Source: a virus. From it: DNA of 20,689 bases. The translations under genes and the position numbers were made by a program. Where the stretch lies: positions 1 through 20,689 of the IMG/VR virus record IMGVR_UViG_3300042090_002785; one strand, given 5' to 3'. Every line of letters begins with the position of its first letter. The stretch's first letter is position 1. Of the stretch, positions 12,403-18,448 are shown piece after piece. Below the pieces are notes generated by a model. The model was not told the DNA's origin. It saw nothing but the letters and a program-made list of their open reading frames with translations, and searched no databases.

Positions 12403-12687
12403 GTGACCACGGTCGCCGAATGGCTGGAGCGGTTCGCTCGTCGCGTCGAGTGGCGCGACCCGTCGCTTGCGGGTGCTTGTCGTCGGAGGGCTGCGGAGCT
12501 CCTGACAGCGCCCGCACCTGTGGAGGAGCCCCGACTTGTAACCAGGGGCGCGGCGGTTCGACTCCGCCTGCGGGCTCCACATGACGTTCGTGGAAGAACA
12601 CCCGCTCGCGGTGACCGTGACGTTCATCGTCAACGGTCCGCGAGCCGGCGCGCGTGGGAACGCTCCAGCCACCTGGTGCTCCGGTGA
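12403..12687 (+). CDS. Small helical protein whose frame runs through the tRNA-like element
   Basis: Leaderless GTG at 12403. The first 37 residues (VAEWLERFARRVEWRDPSLA, GACRRRAAELLTAP) are convincing helical coding sequence. The next 24 codons coincide with the tRNA-like element at 12510..12579 and read unnaturally. The frame stays open to a TGA that overlaps the next ATG (TGATG at 12685..12689). The real protein may be the short N-terminal part, or the 94-residue product of a gene into which tRNA-like sequence was inserted. No function is recognised. Confidence 0.45.
   Translation: MTTVAEWLERFARRVEWRDPSLAGACRRRAAELLTAPAPVEEPRLVTRGAAVRLRLRAPHDVRGRTPARGDRDVHRQRSASRRAWERSSHLVLR
12510..12579 (+). 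tRNA. Degenerate tRNA-Thr(UGU)-like element with encoded CCA
   Basis: The acceptor stem GCCCGCA (12510..12516) pairs fully with TGCGGGC (12569..12575), followed by T and an encoded CCA (12577..12579). The T arm is perfect: GGCGG-TTCGACT-CCGCC (12552..12568). The anticodon loop CTTGTAA gives UGU (Thr), and the surrounding CGACTTGTAACCAG resembles bacterial tRNA-Thr(UGU). Two faults argue against a normal tRNA. The D arm is reduced to about ten bases with no stem, and the five-pair anticodon stem has two A-C mismatches. It is 67 nt without CCA, about six short. It may be a decayed phage tRNA, a captured tRNA end or a tRNA mimic. Confidence 0.5.
12581..12687 (+). CDS. Possible very small protein after the tRNA-like element
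   Basis: ATG 12581 reads MTFVEEHPLAVTVTFIVNG with good codon bias. Near 12640 the coding signal moves one base earlier (SASRRAWERSSHLVLR) and ends at the TGA that overlaps the next start. The joined product of about 36 residues needs a -1 shift. Weakly supported. Confidence 0.25.
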
Positions 12688-12854
12688 TGCTCCTCGCCGC
12701 CCTGGGCGTCCTCGCGGACGGGCTCATCCTCGCGTGGCTCGTCGGGACGTGGTTCTACGAAGGGCACCACCGTCGGTGCACGGTCATCGTCCGGTGCCCG
12801 AAGTGCGGCGAGCAGACCTCGACCCCTTGCAGCTCGGGAGGGCACCCGTCGTGA
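12687..12854 (+). CDS. Single-pass membrane microprotein with CPKC ribbon
   Basis: This codes for 55 residues. The ATG overlaps the upstream TGA (TGATG). Residues 2..23 form one membrane helix (LLAALGVLADGLILAWLVGT). After a basic turn (EGHHRR) come cysteines 31, 37, 40 and 48 (RCTVIVRCPKCGEQTSTPC), a zinc-ribbon-like set. The basic residues suggest that the cysteine part is cytoplasmic. It overlaps the next membrane microprotein by GTGA. Function unknown. Confidence 0.73.
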   Translation: MLLAALGVLADGLILAWLVGTWFYEGHHRRCTVIVRCPKCGEQTSTPCSSGGHPS

Positions 12855-13075
12855 CGGTGGGCGAGACGTGGAAGGAGTGGGAGCGCCGCCAGAAGCGCGA
12901 CGAGGCCCTCCGGCTCGGCGGCGTGATGCTCCTCGGCCTCGCGATCCTCCTGGGCTGCTTCCTCTGGTGGCGCCATGCGTCCGCGGAGTGCAGCGCGCGC
13001 CGGTGCCCGGACGGCTCAGCCCCGAAGCTCACCCAGCGGGACGGCTGCCTCTGCGTCGTGGAGCCGATGCCGTGA
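12851..13075 (+). CDS. Single-pass membrane microprotein with external cysteines
   Basis: This codes for 74 residues from GTG overlapping the previous stop. A charged N-terminal helix (ETWKEWERRQKRDEALR) precedes a membrane helix at 22..40 (LGGVMLLGLAILLGCFLWW). The C-terminal 34 residues carry C47, C52, C66 and C68 (ECSARRCPDG, DGCLCVVEPMP). Positive charges on the N-terminal side predict the cysteines outside the cytoplasm, where they could form disulfides. The paired arrangement with the preceding gene suggests the two interact. No family is recognised. Confidence 0.78.
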   Translation: MTVGETWKEWERRQKRDEALRLGGVMLLGLAILLGCFLWWRHASAECSARRCPDGSAPKLTQRDGCLCVVEPMP

Positions 13076-13161
13076 CCGCGTATCGCGCTCCTGGCACGCT
13101 CGCGAACGTTGCGGTCGGTTGGGGGGTCCCCCCGTGGGAACGGGCGAGGGGGCAGTGGTGA
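13072..13161 (+). CDS. Tiny 29-residue ORF in the overlap chain
   Basis: GTG at 13072 overlaps the previous TGA and reads VTAYRAPGTLANVAVGWGVP before ending in PWERARGQW. The stop at 13159..13161 overlaps the next GTG (GTGGTGA). Geometry is the main support; the sequence has no recognisable feature. It may serve only to carry ribosomes through to the next gene. Confidence 0.45.
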   Translation: MTAYRAPGTLANVAVGWGVPPWERARGQW

Positions 13162-13406
13162 GCGACCGACGCGCTCCCGTGCAGGGCGACCATAGGCTCG
13201 CGCGAGGCACGCCTGGTCGTGAACCAGGACTCGTCTCTTGGGCGGAGCACGTCGAGGCGTGGAACGACTACGCCAAGCGCTATCCAGGCCAGTCCGCCGA
13301 GCGCATCGCCGAGAGGGGCGGCTTCGGATACAGCGAGATCTCGCAGCACCTAGGCCACGCCCCCGCGACATGGGAGCCGCTGCCATCGCCGAGGAAGTTC
13401 GCATGA
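13158..13406 (+). CDS. Small hypothetical protein
   Basis: This codes for 82 residues from GTG at 13158. The N-terminus is basic (SDRRAPVQGDHRLARGTPGR), then a helical body (SWAEHVEAWNDYAKRYPG, QSAERIAERGGFGYSEISQH) that may be a compact helix-turn-helix-like fold. It overlaps the next gene by ATGA. An inner hairpin CCTGG-tcgtgaa-CCAGG at 13209..13225 looks like an anticodon arm but has no T arm nearby. No family is recognised. Confidence 0.72.
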   Translation: MSDRRAPVQGDHRLARGTPGREPGLVSWAEHVEAWNDYAKRYPGQSAERIAERGGFGYSEISQHLGHAPATWEPLPSPRKFA

Positions 13407-13786
13407 GCGGGATGTACTGCCCGACCCACAAGCTGGCGCGCCCGTGCCCGCGGTGCAGCACCGACCCGACCCCGAACGCCTCGCGCCCGGCGCTCGCCAT
13501 ACCGAAGGAGGTCCTGACCGATCAGGGCTTCCGGCTCTGCGAGCGTCTGCTGATCGTGAGCTCGAAGCTGCGCCAGATCGGCCCGAACCACGACAGCGTG
13601 TGGGCGCTCGCGCTGAGCACCTTCCGCGAGCACCTCACGACCATCGTCCGGCGCATCGACGCGGACACCGGCGACGAGCAGGAGAAGATGCGCTGGCGGT
13701 CGGAATACTTCTCGGCGCGCGACCACGGCGAGCTTCTCCTCCTGACGCTGAAGCAGCACGACCCTGGCCCGGAGAAGACGGTGTGA
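13403..13786 (+). CDS. Helical protein with N-terminal zinc-knuckle-like motif
   Basis: This codes for 127 residues from an ATG overlapping the previous stop. C6, H9, C15 and C18 (YCPTHKLARPCPRC) form a likely metal site. The rest is largely helical (RLCERLLIVSSKLRQIGPNH, LALSTFREHLTTIVRRIDAD, EKMRWRSEYFSARDHGELLL), suggesting a helical bundle that binds protein or nucleic acid. It overlaps the next start by GTGTGA. No family is recognised. Confidence 0.8.
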   Translation: MSGMYCPTHKLARPCPRCSTDPTPNASRPALAIPKEVLTDQGFRLCERLLIVSSKLRQIGPNHDSVWALALSTFREHLTTIVRRIDADTGDEQEKMRWRSEYFSARDHGELLLLTLKQHDPGPEKTV

Positions 13787-13927
13787 AGGACGAGGAGGTC
13801 TTCGCCAAACTTGCGACCGGGGAGCTCTCGCAGGTGGAGGCGCGCGCGCGGCTTCGCGACAACCAGCTCCGCGGTGCTCTTCGTGGTGCTCCTCGGCGTC
13901 GTCGCGCTCGTGAGCCTGGGCCGATGA
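13783..13927 (+). CDS. Tail-anchored membrane microprotein, needs one frame change
   Basis: GTG at 13783 overlaps the previous stop and gives VKDEEVFAKLATGELSQVEA and RARLRDNQ with good codon bias. Thereafter the convincing frame lies one base later, SAVLFVVLLGVVALVSLGR, a membrane helix ending at the TGA (13925..13927) that overlaps the next ATG. Joined, it would be about 47 residues with a soluble helix and C-terminal anchor. Unshifted, the first frame runs into the next gene through an arginine-rich linker (RGAPRRRRAREPGP). The joined reading is inferred. Confidence 0.4.
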
Positions 13928-14301
13928 TCGCGACCGCAACCCCGACCAATGCGGGCGTGACCGTCGTCTGTGGCTACTGCGGCGCCATCGGCGGCACCTG
14001 CGGATGCTTCAGCTGGGGGGTGACCGGCGTGACGTGGGCGTACCCCACGCCGACCTCTATCCCATGGGGCAACGTCGGAAGCCTTGAGCCGTGGGAGGAT
14101 CCGGAGGCGCGCGAGGTCCGCCTCGCCCTCGAGCTCCGCGCGCTCGTCCACCGCTTCCGATTGCGTGACCGCGTCGACGAAGTCCGGTATCGTCGTCCTC
14201 GCGCGCCACCTCGGCGGCTGCCTCCTCCGCGCATCGCCTGGTCGGCCGCCTTGCAGCACTTCCACCGCCATCCGAAAGGGTTGTCCCGTTCATGGACCTG
14301 A
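13924..14301 (+). CDS. Hypothetical protein with CxxC-CxC cluster
   Basis: ATG at 13924, in ATGA overlap with the membrane microprotein's stop. Residues 1..90 look real: C16, C19, C26 and C28 in VVCGYCGAIGGTCGCFSWG suggest a small metal site. Tyrosine, proline and tryptophan-rich sequence follows (TWAYPTPTSIPWGNVGSL), then a helix (REVRLALELRALVHRFRLR). The last 35 residues are arginine- and proline-rich and coincide with a possible promoter and leader for the next gene, so the natural C-terminus may be shorter. No family is recognised. Confidence 0.55.
   Translation: MIATATPTNAGVTVVCGYCGAIGGTCGCFSWGVTGVTWAYPTPTSIPWGNVGSLEPWEDPEAREVRLALELRALVHRFRLRDRVDEVRYRRPRAPPRRLPPPRIAWSAALQHFHRHPKGLSRSWT
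14165..14193 (+). promoter_or_regulatory. Candidate promoter GTGACC-N17-TATCGT
   Basis: GTGACC (14165..14170) and TATCGT (14188..14193) are 17 bp apart. Transcription would start near 14200 and leave a leader of roughly 90 nt before 14292. It lies inside the 3' part of the preceding ORF, whose reading is weak there. Confidence 0.38.
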
Positions 14302-14918
14302 AAGACGCCGACCTCACGTGGATCCGATCGATCGAGCTCCAGCACGACGGCACCTTCCTCAAGGTCGAGCTCGCGGTCCCGATGGGGGCGAACGCCGGGG
14401 CAGCGAAGTACGAGGAGTTCATCCCCCTCGGCGCCTCCACGCCGAAGTACCTCGACAAGGCCGCGCACGCCTTCGCCGAGGCGGTCGTGAAGGCGATCCG
14501 CGAGCGCGTGGTCACCAAGGTCCCCGAGGTGAAGTGCGTGACCTGCACCGCGGCGTGTTGCGCCCGCGTCTACAACGAGGTCGCGGTCACCGGCGAGGAC
14601 GCGCGCGTCATGGGGGCCGAGCTCGTCGCCAAGGGGGTCGAGCTCTACCCGAACGGGGAGCGGTCGAACGGGTACGTCGGCCTGCTCAAGCGGATCCCGT
14701 GGAAGGGCAAGGGCACGGCGACGATCCCCATCGACTCCGAGCCGATGGCGTGCATCTTCCTCGACCCGAAGTCGTCGGTGTGCACGGTCTACGAGCGCCG
14801 GCCGAATGTCTGCCGCACCTTCCACCCGCACGAGTGCGACGTGCACGAACCGGCGCCCGAGCCGCTGGTGCAACTCCGGCGCGCGCGGTTCGCCGCCGGC
14901 GCCGTGCAGAAGGGGTAG
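14292..14918 (+). CDS. YkgJ-family cysteine-cluster protein
   Basis: This codes for 208 residues. The family (YkgJ, formerly UPF0153) is thought to bind zinc or an iron-sulfur cluster; a defined reaction is not known. The hallmark is present: C82, C85, C89 and C90 (KCVTCTAACCARVYNEVAVT), a helical middle, then C154 in ACIFLDPKSSVCTVYERRPN, with C164, C174 and C182 in VCRTFHPHEC. The N-terminal 75 residues (WIRSIELQHDG, FLKVELAVPMG) form a beta-prone domain outside the usual core. The ATG has only a distant AAAGGG. The next gene starts four bases after its stop codon. In phages such proteins are accessory. Confidence 0.85.
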   Translation: MDLKDADLTWIRSIELQHDGTFLKVELAVPMGANAGAAKYEEFIPLGASTPKYLDKAAHAFAEAVVKAIRERVVTKVPEVKCVTCTAACCARVYNEVAVTGEDARVMGAELVAKGVELYPNGERSNGYVGLLKRIPWKGKGTATIPIDSEPMACIFLDPKSSVCTVYERRPNVCRTFHPHECDVHEPAPEPLVQLRRARFAAGAVQKG

Positions 14919-14922
14919 GCCC

Positions 14923-15984
14923 ATGGCGGATCGGATCGCGCAGATGATCGTGGAGCTCCGCGACGAGCTGCACGAGGTCACCCGGCGCCAGGAGCGAATC
15001 CAGGCCGCGCTCGCCGCGCTCGAGCCGCTTTCGGATGCGGCACCGCCGCGGAGGCCGCGCGCTCTCATGCCACAGCGGACGCCGAAGGCCGCTCGTGCAC
15101 CGAACCGGGTGAAGGAGGCCGCGAAGCGCATCGGCTTCATCGCGCCATCGCGCGAAGGCACGCTCGCCGTCCTGACCGACAAGTGGCAGTCACCGGCCGA
15201 TCTGGTCAAGGCCTCTGGCATCACGCCGAACGCGCTCCGGGCGCAGCTCTACAGCCTGCGCAGGGAAGGCCTCGCGGAGTCGAACGGCGAGCGCACCATC
15301 TCGATCCGGTGGCGCCTGAACTCGACCGGCACCGCGCTGCGGAAGCTCACGACCCGAGAGCCGCGCAAGCGCGGGCGGCCGGCGAAGGGGCAGACGGTCG
15401 CCGACGAGGCGCCACAGCACGCGCTACCGGAGACGCTCGACGCCCTGTCCGCGCGCGAGCGCACGGTCCTCGAGAAGCGCGATCTTGGCGGCAAGATCCG
15501 CAAGGACATCGCCGCCGACATCGGCGTCAGCACGGAACGGGCGCGCCAGATCGAGGTGCGCGCTCGCAGGAAGCTCCGCCGCGCCGCGGGCGTCACTGTA
15601 GAGCAGGTCGGGAACGATGCCCCGCGCCTGACCGCGCCGTCGCCCAAGCGGGTCTCGCTTCCGGTCGTACCAGCCTCCTATGTGCCGCTCGAGGTGGTTT
15701 CTGTCGCCGACCTCGTGCGACCCGACCAGCGCTTCAAGTGCGTGCCGTTCTCGGCGGTCATCCGGGCGTCGCAGTGCCTCGAGCGCCAGGGGGTCGCCGG
15801 CTCCCGCGTGAAGATCGGATCGACGAAGGGGACGGGCGCGCGCGTGCACGAGATCGACCACAACGCGCGGTCGCGTCAATTCGAGCGGTGCAAGGACTGC
15901 GAACTCGGCCGGCAGGTCGCAGCACGCGTCACCGTCGGGCCGGTCAAGGACATCGCCAAGCTCGAGATGAGCCCGACCGGATGA
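14923..15984 (+). CDS. Composite transcription regulator with sigma-70 region 4-like HTH
   Basis: This codes for 353 residues. In order: a coiled coil at 1..35 (MIVELRDELHEVTRRQERIQ); a basic linker; a winged helix at about 78..130 (LTDKWQSPADLVKASGITPN, ALRAQLYSLRREGLAE); an AT-hook-like RKRGRPAKG at 148..156; and a helix-turn-helix at 174..220 (LSARERTVLEKRD, IAADIGVSTERARQIEVRAR) that matches sigma-70 region 4. Last comes a cysteine module with C273, C285, C323 and C326 (CVPFSAVIRASQCLERQ, CKDCELG). Sigma region 2 is absent, so it cannot be a complete sigma factor. It is more likely a phage late-gene activator or a host-polymerase modifier that contacts -35 DNA. It starts four bases after the YkgJ stop and is coupled by ATGA to the next gene. 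Confidence 0.83.
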   Translation: MADRIAQMIVELRDELHEVTRRQERIQAALAALEPLSDAAPPRRPRALMPQRTPKAARAPNRVKEAAKRIGFIAPSREGTLAVLTDKWQSPADLVKASGITPNALRAQLYSLRREGLAESNGERTISIRWRLNSTGTALRKLTTREPRKRGRPAKGQTVADEAPQHALPETLDALSARERTVLEKRDLGGKIRKDIAADIGVSTERARQIEVRARRKLRRAAGVTVEQVGNDAPRLTAPSPKRVSLPVVPASYVPLEVVSVADLVRPDQRFKCVPFSAVIRASQCLERQGVAGSRVKIGSTKGTGARVHEIDHNARSRQFERCKDCELGRQVAARVTVGPVKDIAKLEMSPTG

Positions 15985-16304
15985 GCGCGTACCGCACGAA
16001 GCTCGAGCTCCCGCCGGAGCCGCGGTCGCCTCCGAGCGCGCGGTGCCCGGTGAACGGCAACCACATGTGGCTTTGGATGGACGCGCTCCGGCAGTCGTAC
16101 CCGCCAGCCGGCACGGACATCTGGTGCGGGTACTGCCGCGAGGAGAGCAACGTCGACCTGCTCGTCGGCGGCCACCCGTTCACGCCTCGAGACCCTCGCG
16201 CATGCTGGCCAGGCGATGGGCCTGGATGGGCTCGCCGGCTTGCCCTTCGCGCGCACGCCGCGCTGATCGGGTTCGTGCGCGCAATGTTCGACGTTGAAGC
16301 GTGA
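15981..16304 (+). CDS. Small zinc-ribbon-like protein
   Basis: This codes for 107 residues from an ATG overlapping the regulator's stop. C22, H28, C49 and C52 (RCPVNGNHMW, IWCGYCREES) form a treble-clef-like pair of knuckles. The C-terminal third is helical and slightly hydrophobic (RRLALRAHAALIGFVRAMFD). Co-expression with the regulator suggests a partner role, but nothing specific is recognised. Confidence 0.75.
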   Translation: MSAYRTKLELPPEPRSPPSARCPVNGNHMWLWMDALRQSYPPAGTDIWCGYCREESNVDLLVGGHPFTPRDPRACWPGDGPGWARRLALRAHAALIGFVRAMFDVEA

Positions 16305-16330
16305 TCCTACCCTTCGGCGCGCGCGTCTGG

Positions 16331-16345
16331 TAGGTTCCGGTCAAC
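16331..16345 (+). promoter_or_regulatory. TAGGTT -10 box ahead of the 16346 gene
   Basis: TAGGTT (16331..16336) lies nine bases before the GTG at 16346, slightly further than the other leaderless starts. No convincing -35. Confidence 0.45.
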
Positions 16346-17194
16346 GTGGGGACGTCGCCGGGCCACCGAACACAGATCGCGACCGAGCTCAGCTCGTATT
16401 TCGCAGGCGCGTTCGACGAGGACCTTGAGCTCGGGAGCTCGTGGGGCCCGCTGGTGGACGCGGCCACAGGCGGCTTCGTCGGCGGGCACGACTACGACCG
16501 CGGCATGGTCGGCCGGGTCGCGCGCCGGCGCGGGAAGCGAGACGACATCGCCGCGGCGCGCCGGGTGCGTGATGCTCTCCGCGCGATCCCCGTCACCAAC
16601 GATGGCCCCTCCGCCGCGCTGGTGCTCGTCGCCCGGTACGGCCCGATCGCCTGGTCCCGCCGGCTCGACGATGCGCAGGGCAAGCACATGAGCGGCCAGA
16701 CGTGGAGCAAGGGCGCGAAGAAGCTCGGCGACCTGTTCGGCGTGGCGGTCGTCGCCGCCGACCTCGCAGGCATCGACGTCGAGGCGTGGATCTCGCCGCC
16801 GGCGCCGGTCGCGCGCGTCACCCGGATGCCTCGCCCCCAGGACGAGAAGCGTCGCGGGGTCGAGTATGCAGAGCTCCGCGCAGAGCGCGAGGCGAAGAAG
16901 CCGCCGACCGCGAAGGAGAAGGACCACGCGAAGGCGGCGCGCCCGTGCCTCACCCTCACCCCGCGCGAGTACGCGCTGATCTCGATCTGCCTCGCGAAGG
17001 ACGGGCTCGCCGCGGTCGCCCGGATCAAGGTCGACGCGCACCAAGCCCTCCGCGCCGCCGAGGACGCGTACCAGGACGCGCGTGCCGCGACCGACCCGGC
17101 GTACACGTACCTGCGCCAGCGCGCCGAGCTCCGCGAGGCGACCCCGTCGCGGCGGGCGAACTCGCCGCCGCTCTTCCCTGGGGCTCGAGGATGA
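16346..17194 (+). CDS. Hypothetical protein, 282 residues
   Basis: GTG at 16346 is the probable leaderless start. Residues 1..75 contain an acidic-aromatic segment (LSSYFAGAFDEDLELGSSWG) and a basic one (RGMVGRVARRRGKRDD). Residues 80..150 form an alpha-beta pattern (SAALVLVARYGPIAWSRRLD, VAVVAADLAGIDVEAW). A lysine-rich linker follows (AEREAKKPPTAKEKDHAKAA), then a helical end (LTLTPREYALISICLAKDGL, AAEDAYQDARAATDPAY). LTPREYALI resembles the first helix of some sigma region 4-like domains, but the rest does not follow. It heads a three-gene run coupled by ATGA and GTGA. No family is recognised. Confidence 0.82.
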   Translation: MGTSPGHRTQIATELSSYFAGAFDEDLELGSSWGPLVDAATGGFVGGHDYDRGMVGRVARRRGKRDDIAAARRVRDALRAIPVTNDGPSAALVLVARYGPIAWSRRLDDAQGKHMSGQTWSKGAKKLGDLFGVAVVAADLAGIDVEAWISPPAPVARVTRMPRPQDEKRRGVEYAELRAEREAKKPPTAKEKDHAKAARPCLTLTPREYALISICLAKDGLAAVARIKVDAHQALRAAEDAYQDARAATDPAYTYLRQRAELREATPSRRANSPPLFPGARG

Positions 17195-17478
17195 TCCTCC
17201 CGTGTTCGAGCGCCCCGGTCCTCCGGCACCTCGCCGAGCTCGCCGGCCTCGAAGGCTGGACGGTCGCCACGACCTCGAGCGACGTCGGCGTCACGATCGC
17301 GGTCGGCTCGCCCGACGGGCACCGGGTCGACTTCCTGACGATGACCTGGCTCGAGCTGCGCCAGAGCGACGAGATCGCCTTGCGCCTGCTCACCTGGCTC
17401 TGGACTGTCGCCGTCGAGAAGGGCGAGCACGACGACGTCCCACCGCTGGCGTGGGAGCGGGAGGTCGTTCTTTCGTGA
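17191..17478 (+). CDS. Small hypothetical protein
   Basis: This codes for 95 residues from an ATG overlapping the previous stop. It shows a helix (SAPVLRHLAELAGLEGW), strands (VGVTIAVGSPDGHRVDFLTM) and a long helix (LELRQSDEIALRLLTWLWTV), suggesting one small alpha-beta domain, then an acidic tail. It overlaps the next GTG. No function is recognised. Confidence 0.8.
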   Translation: MILPCSSAPVLRHLAELAGLEGWTVATTSSDVGVTIAVGSPDGHRVDFLTMTWLELRQSDEIALRLLTWLWTVAVEKGEHDDVPPLAWEREVVLS

Positions 17479-17879
17479 TCACCCCGCCGACCGCCGGCTT
17501 CGTCACCATCGCCCTCATGCACGGCGCGCCGGCGCAGCCGTACGACCTCGCGATCCTCCCCTACGTGACCGCGCTCGCTCCGATCGTCCTCGTGCAGAGG
17601 CAAGAGCGGAAGCCGCACCAGCTCGTCGGGTGGAAGGAGATCACGAAGCACTCGGCGAAGCATGGCGGGCCTTCCGACCGCTCCCACCTGCTGAGCATCG
17701 GCGAGAAGGACCCGTTCTGCCCGATCTTCCGGCCGACCGATGGCGGCGCCGTCACCGCCGTCGATGTCGAGCTCGAGTGGTGGCTCGCGCTCCGACGGAA
17801 GCCGATCGGGATGCGACGGATCGGGGCGGAGCCGAAGCGGGCCGCCAAGCCGAAGCGTCGCCGGCGAGCAGCCGGGTAG
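17475..17879 (+). CDS. Hypothetical protein with basic C-terminus
   Basis: This codes for 134 residues from GTG overlapping the previous stop (GTGA). The N-terminal half has hydrophobic strands (GFVTIALMHGAPAQPYDLAI, LAPIVLVQRQERKP). The middle is hydrophilic with PFCPIFRPTDGG, and the C-terminus is very basic (KRAAKPKRRRRAAG), as in nucleic-acid binders. Its 3' 128 bases overlap the convergent endolysin ORF. No family is recognised. Confidence 0.78.
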   Translation: MITPPTAGFVTIALMHGAPAQPYDLAILPYVTALAPIVLVQRQERKPHQLVGWKEITKHSAKHGGPSDRSHLLSIGEKDPFCPIFRPTDGGAVTAVDVELEWWLALRRKPIGMRRIGAEPKRAAKPKRRRRAAG

Positions 17880-18309
17880 CGCGCCACGCCCAGCCTGCGA
17901 CCTCGGCCGCCTTCGCTCGGATGCGCTTGCTCCGCGTGTGACACGGCTGGCCGCTCACGTAGGTGATGAAAGATCCACCGCACGTGCGCGCTGCGGCGAG
18001 CCCAAGGTCGGCGGCGAGGAACGGGTCGTCGAGGACCTCCTGCCGCGCCTCGCGCCCGCGCCGCTCGAGTTGGTAGGGCGTGACCGCCGGCCCTCGGTAT
18101 TGGTACTCCGTGCGCCAGCACGTCTCGTGACCCGCGGCGCCGAGGAGCAGCGCGGCCGCGCGCTCCGGTTCGGGCGAGTCGAGCGACACCTCCACGAGCC
18201 CGGGCAGGTACTTCTCGAGGATGACCGGGTCCGCGGACGGGCAGAGCCGGAGCGCGACAGCGAAGACGCGCGCGGCGAACAGCGCGCGGTCGAGCAGGAA
18301 GGGGAACAT
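17752..18309 (-). CDS. Endolysin (lysozyme-like peptidoglycan hydrolase)
   Basis: This codes for 185 residues. Residues 52..100 follow a phage endolysin pattern: AALLLGAAGHETCWRTEYQY and RGPAVTPYQLE, comparable to the L-G-x-x-x-x-E-S and G-G-P-A-x-G-x-Y-Q-x-E phrases of lysozyme-like phage hydrolases. E62 is the candidate catalytic acid, but the usual serine after it is threonine. No cleaved signal peptide is evident, although residues 9..22 are hydrophobic, so export may need a holin. From about residue 146 the frame runs antisense to the 17475 gene and looks unnatural. The true end may be near 17880, masked by an indel. Its ATG overlaps a micro-ORF stop (TGATG). Confidence 0.72.
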   Translation of the reverse strand: MFPFLLDRALFAARVFAVALRLCPSADPVILEKYLPGLVEVSLDSPEPERAAALLLGAAGHETCWRTEYQYRGPAVTPYQLERRGREARQEVLDDPFLAADLGLAAARTCGGSFITYVSGQPCHTRSKRIRAKAAEVAGWAWRATRLLAGDASAWRPASAPPRSVASRSASVGARATTRARHRRR

Positions 18310-18338
18310 CAGCGCCCAGCGTTCTGGAGCGCGGTCAT
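18309..18338 (-). CDS. Nine-codon micro-ORF linking lipoprotein and endolysin
   Basis: MTALQNAGR. Its ATG overlaps the lipoprotein stop (ATGA) and its TGA overlaps the endolysin start (TGATG). It may act only as a ribosome relay. Alternatively it is the end of a longer frame overlapping the lipoprotein (HDLDSASRHAQAVHDMTALQ). Confidence 0.3.
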   Translation of the reverse strand: MTALQNAGR

Positions 18339-18439
18339 GTCGTGGACGGCTTGGGCGTGACGACTCGCCGAATCCAGGTCGTGGGCGCGTTGCAGGAAAC
18401 GAGGACGGCGGCGAGGATCAGGCTCAGGATGGGTCGCAT
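18335..18439 (-). CDS. 34-residue lipoprotein, o-spanin-like
   Basis: ATG at 18439 with AAGG about seven bases upstream. MRPILSLILAAVLVSC is a complete lipoprotein signal: arginine, hydrophobic core, lipobox LVSC with the lipidated cysteine at 16. The mature part is only 19 residues (CNAPTTWIRRVVTPKPSTT) and contains prolines. Very short proline-containing lipoproteins beside an endolysin are typical of Rz1-type outer-membrane spanins, which join the membranes during lysis of diderm hosts. The inner-membrane partner is not obvious: the upstream gene is coiled coil but lacks a membrane helix. An overlapping second frame is also open, as in Rz/Rz1 pairs. Confidence 0.68.
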   Translation of the reverse strand: MRPILSLILAAVLVSCNAPTTWIRRVVTPKPSTT

Positions 18440-18448
18440 CGGGCGACC

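Noticed and set aside
13180-13260. Possible tRNA-His: CCTGG-tcgtgaa-CCAGG resembles an anticodon arm
   Set aside because: No T arm or acceptor stem can be paired around it, position 33 is C instead of U, and the region is good coding sequence for the 13158 gene.
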